From NCBI RefSeq assembly GCF_000013205.1, contig NC_007775.1, positions 124,001 through 188,000 of the forward strand: 64,000 bases of DNA, given 5' to 3'. This stretch comes from Synechococcus sp. JA-3-3Ab. GTDB taxonomy: Bacteria; Cyanobacteriota; Cyanobacteriia; Thermostichales; Thermostichaceae. Below are positions 10,068-18,591 of this stretch, one piece after another. The notes under the pieces were generated by a model. The model saw only the letters and a program-made list of their open reading frames with translations, was not told the origin of the DNA and made no database searches. Made by a program: the position numbers and the translations under genes. Every line of letters begins with the position of its first letter. Position 1 is the stretch's first letter.

Positions 10068-10433
10068 TTACCTCCGTCGGGATCCCTGGGCCTTGCCCTC
10101 ATTATTGCTTGCTGGTGTGATACTTGACCGTTTTCCGGAATACAGAGCTTTGCTCATTTTGAGAGCAGAGTTGGGTTGCGAGATCCAGGGCAAAGCCAGA
10201 GAATCCTCTTGCAGATAAGCTGGGCGCTCCAGGACTTGTACTGGCTGGCCGGGACGATAGATGTAGATTCTTCGGCTTTCCGGGTCAATTAGCCAGCCCA
10301 GTTGGGCGCCGTTGTCGAGGTACTTCTGCAGCGTGGCTTGCAAAGCAACCAGATCGTCCACAGAGGAGCGTAATCCGAGCCTAGGAAGGCAAAGCGATGG
10401 CGCTCCTCGGAGGTAAGCTGTTCCGCTACGCAA
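10068..10433 (-). pseudogene. Uma2-family nuclease remnant (third copy)
   Basis: Central residues (LQATLQKYLDNGAQLGWLIDPESRRIYIYRPGQPVQVLERPAYL) match the C-terminal third of the two Uma2 genes downstream. The N-terminal half is missing and replaced by sequence that runs into an IS605-type right-end repeat at 10457-10610. The last ~45 codons also differ from the intact copies. It looks like an older copy destroyed by element insertion and decay. Confidence 0.65.
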
Positions 10434-10456
10434 CGCTAAACAAAAACAAACTTTTG

Positions 10457-10610
10457 TAAGGACTTCGTCCCGCTTACGCGATCATAGATAGTAAGCAAGA
10501 CCTTGAGGCTTTGCCTCAAGGAACTATCTAGAGGCATCTTGACAGCGCCTTTGCGAGTTCGTTTTTGAACTGCGTCAAAATCCCCCGCCTTTAGGCGGTG
10601 GGAGTGTCAA
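10457..10610 (+). repeat. IS200/IS605-type right end, copy 1 (possible omega-RNA scaffold)
   Basis: This shares a long stretch with 11941-12065 (inverted) and 63700-63803: a GAGGCTTTGCCTC-like hairpin, AACTATCTAGAGGC, GCGCCTTTGCGAG, CTGCGT, then the stem CCGCCT (10585-10590)/AGGCGG (10593-10598) and the end GTGTCAA at 10604-10610. Right ends of this family carry the TnpB guide-RNA scaffold and the cleavage site. Its 5' part also holds a copy of the dispersed GGACTTCGTCCCGC repeat (10458-10483). No matching left end or transposase is adjacent. Confidence 0.6.
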
Positions 10611-10673
10611 GTTCGTGGTTGCTGATAGCCATCGGTTAAGGGCTGGTGGAAAAAGAGGGCAGCTCGGGGCAGA

Positions 10674-11246
10674 TTATTCCCAAACTAAGCTGAGATCGGC
10701 AACAAAGCCAGGGAGGGCGGGATCCCCTTCTAGGTAAGCTGGGCGCTCCAGAACTTGGACGAGCTGGCCGGGGCGATAGACGTAAACTCGCTGGCTTTCC
10801 GGGTCGATCAGCCAGCCCAGTTGGGATCCGTTCTCGAGGTACTCCTGCAGCTTGGCCTGCAAAGCAGCCAGGTCGTCGGAAGGGGATCGCAATTCCAGGA
10901 CAAAATCCGGACACAGGGGGGCAAAGCGGCGGCGCTGCTCTGGAGTAAGCTGCTGCCAGCGCTCCTTGGCAATCCAGGCGGCATCGGGAGAGCGAATAGC
11001 CCCGTTGGGCAGGGCAAAACCCGTGGAGGAGTCGAAGACAAGTCCTAAGCTCGTGCGGCGGTTCCACTGCCAGAGCTGGCCTAGCAGGTCGGCATTGCGA
11101 AGTCCGCTCTCACTGCTGACAGGGGCCATGGCCACTAGCTCCCCTTTGGCGGTGCGCTCCAGGCGCAGCTCAGGGTTCTGCCGGCAGAGCTGTTCAAAGA
11201 TTTCATCGGTCAACTCCAGGCTGGGCCGTAGGTTAAGCGCGATCAT
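10674..11246 (-). CDS. Uma2 family (DUF820) PD-(D/E)XK nuclease, copy A
   Basis: Putative restriction-like endonuclease of the Uma2 family, which is expanded in cyanobacteria; the physiological role is unknown. The fold signatures are PDAAWIAKERW (catalytic Asp) and PDFVLELRSPSDDLAALQAKL (D-x-ExR core), followed by GWLIDPESQRVYVYRPG. I chose ATG 11246 (MIALNLRPSLELTDEIFEQ); a TTG two codons upstream is possible. Length 190 residues is standard. It is nearly identical in its first ~60 and last ~110 residues to copy B, 18 bp upstream on the same strand, while residues about 60-80 differ, so duplication was followed by gene conversion or local divergence. Confidence 0.88.
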   Translation of the reverse strand: MIALNLRPSLELTDEIFEQLCRQNPELRLERTAKGELVAMAPVSSESGLRNADLLGQLWQWNRRTSLGLVFDSSTGFALPNGAIRSPDAAWIAKERWQQLTPEQRRRFAPLCPDFVLELRSPSDDLAALQAKLQEYLENGSQLGWLIDPESQRVYVYRPGQLVQVLERPAYLEGDPALPGFVADLSLVWE

Positions 11247-11264
11247 AGGCAAGTTCCCTGGGAA

Positions 11265-11837
11265 CTATTCCCAGACTAGGGTGAGATCGGCAACAAAGCC
11301 AGGGAGGGCGGGATCCCCTTCTAGGTAAGCTGGGCGCTCCAGAACTTGGACGGGCTGGCCGGGGCGATAGACGTAAACTCGCTGGCTTTCCGGGTCGATC
11401 AGCCAGCCCAGTTGGGATCCGTTCTCGAGGTACTCCTGCAGCTTGGCCTGCAAAGCAGCCAGGTCGTCGGAAGGGGATCGCAATTCCAGGACAAAATCCG
11501 GACACAGGGGGGCAAAGCGGCGGCGCTGCTCTGGAGTAAGCTGCTGCCAGCGCTCCTTGGCAATCCAGGCGGCATCGGGAGAGCGAATAGCCCCGTTGGG
11601 CAGGGCAAAGCCGGCAGAAGCATCAAAGGCCACGCCAAGCTGGGTTTGGCGGTTCCATTGCCAGAGTTGGGCGCTGAGGCTCAAGTTTTGGCGGCTGCTT
11701 TCGCTGCCGACAGGGGCCATGGCCACTAGCTCCCCTTTGGCGGTGCGCTCCAGGCGCAGCTCAGGGTTCTGCCGGCAGAGCTGTTCAAAGATTTCATCGG
11801 TCAACTCCAGGCTGGGCCGTAAGTTGAGGGAGATCAC
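11265..11837 (-). CDS. Uma2 family (DUF820) PD-(D/E)XK nuclease, copy B
   Basis: Tandem paralog of copy A with the same catalytic PDAAWIAK and PDFVLELRS motifs. The segment RQNLSLSAQLWQWNRQTQLG replaces the RNADLLGQLWQWNRRTSLG of copy A. I chose GTG 11837 (MISLNLRPSLELTDE), which aligns exactly with the ATG of copy A; longer starts run into repeat-like sequence (CCCTAGCCCCTCTCCC at 11907-11922). The pair is probably co-transcribed, B before A. Confidence 0.85.
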   Translation of the reverse strand: MISLNLRPSLELTDEIFEQLCRQNPELRLERTAKGELVAMAPVGSESSRQNLSLSAQLWQWNRQTQLGVAFDASAGFALPNGAIRSPDAAWIAKERWQQLTPEQRRRFAPLCPDFVLELRSPSDDLAALQAKLQEYLENGSQLGWLIDPESQRVYVYRPGQPVQVLERPAYLEGDPALPGFVADLTLVWE

Positions 11838-11940
11838 GGCCTTAGGGATCCCGTTTAGAGGATTTGAGGATGGGCTGGCGCTATTGTAGTCTTTTGGATC
11901 CCTCACCCCTAGCCCCTCTCCCACAGCCAGAGGGGAGGAA

Positions 11941-12842
11941 GTTGACACTCCCACCGCCTAAAGGCGGGGGATTCTTACGCAGTCCACAAAAGAACCCGTA
12001 ACGGCGTTGTCAAAGCGCCTCTGGACAGTTCCTGAAGGCAAAGCCCCAAGGTTCTGCTGACTTTCTTAATCCGCCGGTTTCCGTAGTTCGGTCAAGCTTT
12101 TGCAACCAAAACCCCTGCGGCTTGTGAGTCTTGAGCCTAGCCAGCTCCTTGTTGTACCCCTGGTTAAAGGACTTGACTTTGCGGCCATCAATGATGAAGC
12201 TATGTCCTAAGTTGCTAACGCACGTGAGCCAGTTGTTGACTCCGTGGTCAATTGCTAGAGCTTTTCTCGGATCCAGCGATTTGGGCTGGGCAGGCTTGGC
12301 ATAGACCCACTCCAGCTACAGACTTACAGGTCTGTTGCGCGGCGGAGACATACATTGCGATGAAGTGCTTGTTTTGGGTTCTCACCATCTCAGCGCAAAG
12401 CGCACCATAGCTTGCCCATCGCTTCGTTTTGAAATAGACTTGTCTCGCATAGTACAAAGCACAGTTGTACACCTTATTAGACTGTTGACACAAGTACTCT
12501 AATAGGGGGACTAGCTCCCTGTTCCTGACTCGAACCTGCTGACAGCCGCACTCCATCATTGTTGGCAAGCGGCATGACAACCGCAGTCTGACATGGGCAA
12601 GCGATAATGCGAGAGGAAAGTCAACGGTACAATCACTACAACCATGCTGTGGGGCTAGCGGTTGTTTATCTTATTTTTTGGCCAAAGAGTAAGGAGAGAG
12701 GTCTTGGTGGGAGAAGTCAGGAAGAGGTTGTTTGAGCTATGAAACTATATCAACGACCCCCATCATGGGTAAGCGACTAAAGTGACTAGCGGGCTTTTCC
12801 GCCCCGCACTCAAGTGCGGGGCTACCAAGCTATCCTTTTGTG
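11941..12842 (-). mobile_element. Decayed IS200/IS605-type element (tnpB only)
   Basis: The left end is at 12842-12790: hairpin CCCCGCACT (12802-12810)/AGTGCGGGG (12813-12821) flanked by GGCTACCAAGCTATCC. The right end is at 11941: GTTGACACTCCCA with hairpin CCGCCT (11954-11959)/AGGCGG (11962-11967). The same ends recur at 63529-63803. Between them lies a tnpB with internal deletions and no tnpA. The element could move only if a transposase were supplied in trans. Confidence 0.7.
12062..12559 (-). pseudogene. tnpB: tnpB (IS1341-type OrfB) remnant
   Basis: From ATG 12559 the N-terminal TnpB region is readable (LLEYLCQQSNKVYNCALYYARQVYFKTKRW ... NKHFIAMYVSAAQQTCKSV). A frame change and deletion around 12290-12330 follow. 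The RuvC-I part is then legible: ALAIDHGVNNWLTCVSNLG, SFIIDGRKVKSFNQGYNKELARLK (12140-12265). The expected RuvC-II, zinc-ribbon and RuvC-III parts are absent before the right-end repeat begins near 12065. The protein is inactive as a nuclease. Confidence 0.7.
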
Positions 12843-12942
12843 TGCAAAGTCAGCCAAGGAAGGGCTTGTTCAGGCAAAGATCGCCTGTACTCCCAGGTTG
12901 ACCGCCTCGGATTTCACAAGCCACGGCTTGCTTTCCCCTCTT

Positions 12943-13185
<243 letters not shown>

Positions 13186-13265
13186 CTACTAGCGTAGCGC
13201 GCTCTACATAGGACTGTAAAGTTTTGTTTACAACTTTGTTCACCCCCGCAACAAGCCGACACTGA

Positions 13266-14777
<1,512 letters not shown>

Positions 14778-14936
14778 CGGGATGTATCGACGTCGATAGG
14801 GTTGAAAAATGTCGAAAAACGTTGCTCCCGGTGGTGCGGGCTGCTCAAACGGGCAATGGATATTATCCCAGGGATCCAACCCTTCTCAAACGAGGGGGGC
14901 TTGGGGATAATAGCAGGGGCAATGGGAGAAAAAGCG

Positions 14937-15419
14937 ATGTCGGCGCAGGAAAAGTTGAAGGCGCTGCTGGAGGGCCAGCCGGTGGCCAGCTTGGCGGTGC
15001 TGGATCACGGATCCCCGGCGGTATCGTTGGTGCCCTTCGTGGTGCAGTGGGATCCCTTGCGCTTTGCCATTGTCATCAGCGACCTTTCTTCCCACACCCA
15101 GGCTTTGCGGGCGGATCCGCGAGCCAGCCTGCTCATCCACGAGCCGCCCACGCCGGGGGATCCCCGCAGCAACCACGCTTTGCCGCGGGTGATGGTGAGC
15201 GGAAAAGCCCAGTTCCTCAGCCGCAAGGAAGCGCAAGCCCAGGGGTTCGAGGCTCTTTATCGCGCCAAGTACGAGATTGCCGAGATGATCCTGGGCCTAG
15301 CGGACTTCCACTTCTGCCAGATCACCCCCACCGGCGGCAGCTTCATTCAGGGGTTTGGCCAGGCCTTCCGGCTGAGCGGCCCCAACCTGGATCAACTGGA
15401 GCACCTCGGTCGCTCTTAG
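14937..15419 (+). CDS. HugZ-like / pyridoxamine-phosphate-oxidase-fold protein
   Basis: Split-barrel flavin/heme-binding family. Characteristic runs are ASLAVLDHGSPAVSLVPFVVQWDPLRFAIVISDLSSHTQAL, SLLIHEPPTPGDPRSNHALPRVMVSGKAQ and, near the end, FHFCQITPTGGSFIQGFGQAFRL, which match the HugZ heme-utilisation subgroup. ATG 14937 has GGGAG upstream; ATG 14922 in the same frame would add five residues. It is divergent from ilvA and convergent with the hydrolase 36 bp away. The heme-degrading role is an inference from family. Confidence 0.8.
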   Translation: MSAQEKLKALLEGQPVASLAVLDHGSPAVSLVPFVVQWDPLRFAIVISDLSSHTQALRADPRASLLIHEPPTPGDPRSNHALPRVMVSGKAQFLSRKEAQAQGFEALYRAKYEIAEMILGLADFHFCQITPTGGSFIQGFGQAFRLSGPNLDQLEHLGRS

Positions 15420-15455
15420 GCGGGAGAACCCAGACCTTCCTCCTCGCGGGAGTTG

Positions 15456-16382
15456 CTAGGGGATCCCGAGCTCAGGTTTTCGGGTGGGATCCCGGATCCA
15501 AGCCAGCAGCAGCGGGTTGACCAGCTCCGGGGCCTCGTCTTGGGGGCAGTGGCCAACTCCCGGCAGGGGGATGAACCCCACCACGCAGGGGAACTCGGCC
15601 AAGGCCCGCCCCAAAGCAATGGGCTCCCAGGGATCCACCTCTCCCCAGAGGATGAGGACGGGGCAGGTGACCTGGGGCAGGAGATCCTCGGCCAAGGGCC
15701 CCTGGGAGTAGCGCACAAAGGCCAAGAACACCTCTGCCGCTCCCGGATCGAGGGCCGGTCGCAGCAAAAGCTGCACCAGGTCTTCCGTAACCGCTTCCTT
15801 GCGCCCATACGCTTGGAGGAGGATGTTGCGAATGGCCCAGGGCTGGGCTATCTGGGCAAAGAAAAACCGGCCGAAGGGGGGCCACCCCAGCAAGGACTGG
15901 ATGAGGGGGGTGGTTCGGCGGCGCAGCCAAGAGATCTGGCGACGCTTGCGCTCGTGCAACAGCCGCAGTGAGGGATCCAACATCGCCACCCCCAAGGCCT
16001 GGCCTGGCTCGAAAACAGCCGCCTGCAAGGCCACAATGCAACCAATGGAGTTGCCCACCAGATAAGCTGGCTCCCCCACCACCTCCCGCCCAAAATCGGC
16101 CACCTGGGCGCCCCAGGTTTCAAAGGTGTAGGGGAAAGGGGATCCCGGCAAGGGCTTGGCGGATCCCCCAAATCCCAGGAGGTCAAGGGCGTACACGCGG
16201 CAGTGCCGCCCCAGCTCCGGCAAATTTTTCCGCCAGTGGTCGCTGCTGGCCCCAAAACCGTGGATAAGCACCACCGCCGGGCCGGCGGATCCCGCCTGTT
16301 GGTAGCGGATGGACTGGCCCTGCCAGAACCAGCGCCCCTCGCGGGGGGCCAAGACGCTTGTAGAAGGCTGTTCAGAGAGCAT
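15456..16382 (-). CDS. Alpha/beta hydrolase
   Basis: Serine hydrolase fold with oxyanion-hole motif LIHGFGASSDHWRKNLPEL, nucleophile elbow GNSIGC, the acid near WGEVDPWEP and the catalytic His in PGVGHCPQDE. Length is 308 residues. Cyanobacterial proteins of this type are often annotated as chlorophyll- or haloalkane-like hydrolases, but nothing visible fixes the substrate. It starts with ATG and is divergent from the WecG-like gene. Confidence 0.9.
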   Translation of the reverse strand: MLSEQPSTSVLAPREGRWFWQGQSIRYQQAGSAGPAVVLIHGFGASSDHWRKNLPELGRHCRVYALDLLGFGGSAKPLPGSPFPYTFETWGAQVADFGREVVGEPAYLVGNSIGCIVALQAAVFEPGQALGVAMLDPSLRLLHERKRRQISWLRRRTTPLIQSLLGWPPFGRFFFAQIAQPWAIRNILLQAYGRKEAVTEDLVQLLLRPALDPGAAEVFLAFVRYSQGPLAEDLLPQVTCPVLILWGEVDPWEPIALGRALAEFPCVVGFIPLPGVGHCPQDEAPELVNPLLLAWIRDPTRKPELGIP

Positions 16383-16471
16383 GGAATCCCTATCTCACCC
16401 CGAAGGATAGCGCTCTTTTTTGTTGGCACAATCTGGATTGGGAAGCAAGTTCTCTCCCTAGGCCCGTGGCA

Positions 16472-17203
16472 ATGTCGTTGGTAACCTACTCCCTTTTGGG
16501 CGTCAACCTGCACCTTACCCTGCCGGAAACCCATCTGCAGAGCTATACCGCCTGGATTGAAGCCCGCATCAGCCAGGGCCTGGGTGCTCAGGTAGTCACC
16601 TGCAATCCGGAGATGATCATGCAGGCGCAGCGGGATCCGGCCTTTGCCCAAGTGCTGCAGGAGGCTGAGCTGGTGATCCCAGATGGGGCGGGGGTGGTGT
16701 GGGCTTTGCGGCGGCAGGGGATCCGTGTCCAGCGGGTGCCGGGGATCGAGCTGGCCGAAGCTTTGATCTCGCGGGCAGCAGAACGGGGGTGGCGCTTGGC
16801 CTTGGTGGGAGGAAGGCCGGCAGTCAACCGGGCAGCGGTTCAGCAGTGGCAAGCTCACTTTCCCTCTCTGTCCATTTGGGGCCATCACGGCTACTTCTCT
16901 GGCGCCGAAGAGGAAAAACTTCTGCAAGCTCTCCAGAAAATCCAACCCCAACTGGTGTGGGTGGGGCTGGGATCCCCGCGCCAGGAGCTGTGGATCCAGA
17001 GATGGCGCAGCCTCTTGCCCCAGGCCATCTGGATGGGGGTGGGGGGCAGCTTCGACATTTGGGCCGGCCAAAAACGGCGAGCCCCGCGCTGGTGGCGTGA
17101 CCATCACCTGGAATGGTTGTATCGTCTCTATCAGGAACCTTGGCGCTGGCGACGCATGTTGGCTTTGCCCAGGTTTGCCTGGCGGGTGCTGTGGGATCGC
17201 TGA
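16472..17203 (+). CDS. WecG/TagA/CpsF family glycosyltransferase
   Basis: GT26 enzyme transferring an N-acetylaminosugar to a lipid-linked acceptor in envelope polysaccharide synthesis. Typical blocks are VVTCNPEMIMQAQRDPAFAQ, IPDGAGVVWALRRQG, VPGIELAEALIS, GGRPAV and VWVGLGSPRQELWIQRW, then GVGGSFDIWAGQKRRAPRWW. Length 243 residues is standard. ATG 16472 (MSLVTYSLLG) is preferred over the GTG two codons upstream. Confidence 0.92.
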   Translation: MSLVTYSLLGVNLHLTLPETHLQSYTAWIEARISQGLGAQVVTCNPEMIMQAQRDPAFAQVLQEAELVIPDGAGVVWALRRQGIRVQRVPGIELAEALISRAAERGWRLALVGGRPAVNRAAVQQWQAHFPSLSIWGHHGYFSGAEEEKLLQALQKIQPQLVWVGLGSPRQELWIQRWRSLLPQAIWMGVGGSFDIWAGQKRRAPRWWRDHHLEWLYRLYQEPWRWRRMLALPRFAWRVLWDR

Positions 17204-17728
17204 TACATTTACGCTGAACACTGCTGAACATCACTGTTCAACTATGCAGCGATAGCATTCTGCTTGTTTCCATTCGCGTTAGCGGGACGGAGTCCAAACA
17301 GAATGGCGGTATCCCGCAAAGCTTTGAGTAGAATACCCAAAGCGCAGTTTCCGTGTCGTCTTACTACCAATTTTCTGCTTTGCTTTGGCTACCATGTTGG
17401 CAGACTCGAAAGTAAACAGAAAGATCAACTGGTAGTAATCCGTACTGAACATATTATACATTATTTTCAGTATAGTTGAGCTTATTATTGACTAGAGTCA
17501 TGCTCTTCTCCCTCGCGCTCCTAGCCTGGCAGCTCCACTCGTTCCCTTCTCTCTAGGCGCTTTACCACGATGCTTGGTCAGCACATCGGCTACGCTCCCC
17601 GCCTTCACCCTTGGGCTGGTACAGCCCCAAACCCCTCCCTCCTCGTCCCAACCGACCCAGAAACCACCTTGGGCCTCTACCGCAAGCCCCAGACCGGATC
17701 CCTGCCAGCCCTAGGTAGCGCTGAGAGC
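17204..17728. other. AT-rich intergenic region with dispersed repeat
   Basis: About 525 bp with no gene I can support. It is visibly AT-richer than its surroundings. It contains an inverted repeat TTACTACCA (17361-17369)/TGGTAGTAA (17430-17438) 60 bp apart, and a copy of the dispersed GGACTCCGTCCCGC repeat in reverse (17276-17295). The ftsE promoter should lie in its right part. Confidence 0.6.
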
Positions 17729-18415
17729 ATGGTGTCGCTGCGGGGGGTGAGCAAGGTCTTTCCCAACGGCAACTGGGTTTTCCGAGATGTGAACTTGGAG
17801 GTGCGCCGCGGCGAGTTTGTGTTCGTAACCGGGGTGTCGGGGGCGGGCAAGTCCACCCTGCTACGGCTGCTCTACGGGGCCGAACAGGCCACCGAGGGCA
17901 CGGTGATAGTGGATGGGGTGTGTCTGTTTTCTTCGGAAGGTCGGCGACGGCCCTACCGCATCCCGCCCCGCCCCCTAGCAATGTTGCGGCGGCGCTTGGG
18001 GGTGGTTTTTCAAGACTATCGCCTCTTGGCCAATCGCACCCTGGCGGAAAATGTGGCCTTTGTGCTGCGCGCCCAGGGACTTTCCCCAGCAGAGATTCGC
18101 CGCCGCCTGGGGCCGACCTTGAAGATGGTGGGGCTGACCGAGAAGCGGGATTGCTTCCCGGACGAGCTTTCGGGAGGGGAGCAACAGCGCCTCAGCTTGG
18201 CCCGCGCCATTGTCAACATGCCCGTCTTGTTGCTGGCCGACGAGCCGACGGGAAATCTGGATCGGGAAAACTCCCTATTGGTGCTCCAAATCCTGGAGCG
18301 GCTCAATTCTTTTGGCGTGACGATCCTCATGACTAGCCACGACCCCTATCTGGTGGAGCGGGCCGGCCACCGGGTGGTGCGCATGGAGGGAGGGCGCCTG
18401 TATGATCTGCGCTGA
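17729..18415 (+). CDS. ftsE: Cell-division ABC ATPase FtsE
   Basis: ATPase of the FtsEX complex that controls septal peptidoglycan hydrolases. Walker A GVSGAGKST, Q-loop VFQDYRLL, signature LSGGEQQRLSLARA, Walker B LLLADEPTGNLD and switch TSHDPYLVERAGHRVV are all present. FtsE-specific features are the short 228-residue length and DEPTGNLD. ATG 17729 begins the conserved MVSLRGVSKVFPNG; the frame stays open a further 53 codons upstream. The usual partner ftsX is not next door but 8.5 kb downstream at 26950, after an inserted cassette. The last ~90 bp of the gene are repeated just before ftsX. Confidence 0.93.
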   Translation: MVSLRGVSKVFPNGNWVFRDVNLEVRRGEFVFVTGVSGAGKSTLLRLLYGAEQATEGTVIVDGVCLFSSEGRRRPYRIPPRPLAMLRRRLGVVFQDYRLLANRTLAENVAFVLRAQGLSPAEIRRRLGPTLKMVGLTEKRDCFPDELSGGEQQRLSLARAIVNMPVLLLADEPTGNLDRENSLLVLQILERLNSFGVTILMTSHDPYLVERAGHRVVRMEGGRLYDLR

Positions 18416-18416
18416 G
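18327..18416 (+). repeat. Direct repeat: ftsE 3' end, left copy
   Basis: About 90 bp encoding MTSHDPYLVERAGHRVVR...LYDxR-stop, matched by 26768-26858 with roughly ten mismatches by eye. The two copies bound the metE/ABC-transporter cassette. Confidence 0.85.
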
Positions 18417-18591
18417 GGCTGCCGGGATCCCTACTTTGCTCTTCACAAGCTTTTTGAGATCCCGGAGAGCAGCTTTGCCGGTTGCATCAGCAGACCGTAG
18501 GCCCTAAGCCAGCCGCATCAGCACAACAGCGGCACCGCCCGCGGCGACTTGTCAAGCCAGCCCGACCAGTTACATCAGCGGGTCGTGGGCC

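Noticed and set aside
17279-17461. 60-codon open frame in the AT-rich gap before ftsE
   Set aside because: No recognisable domain, no clear ribosome binding site and it overlaps a dispersed repeat.
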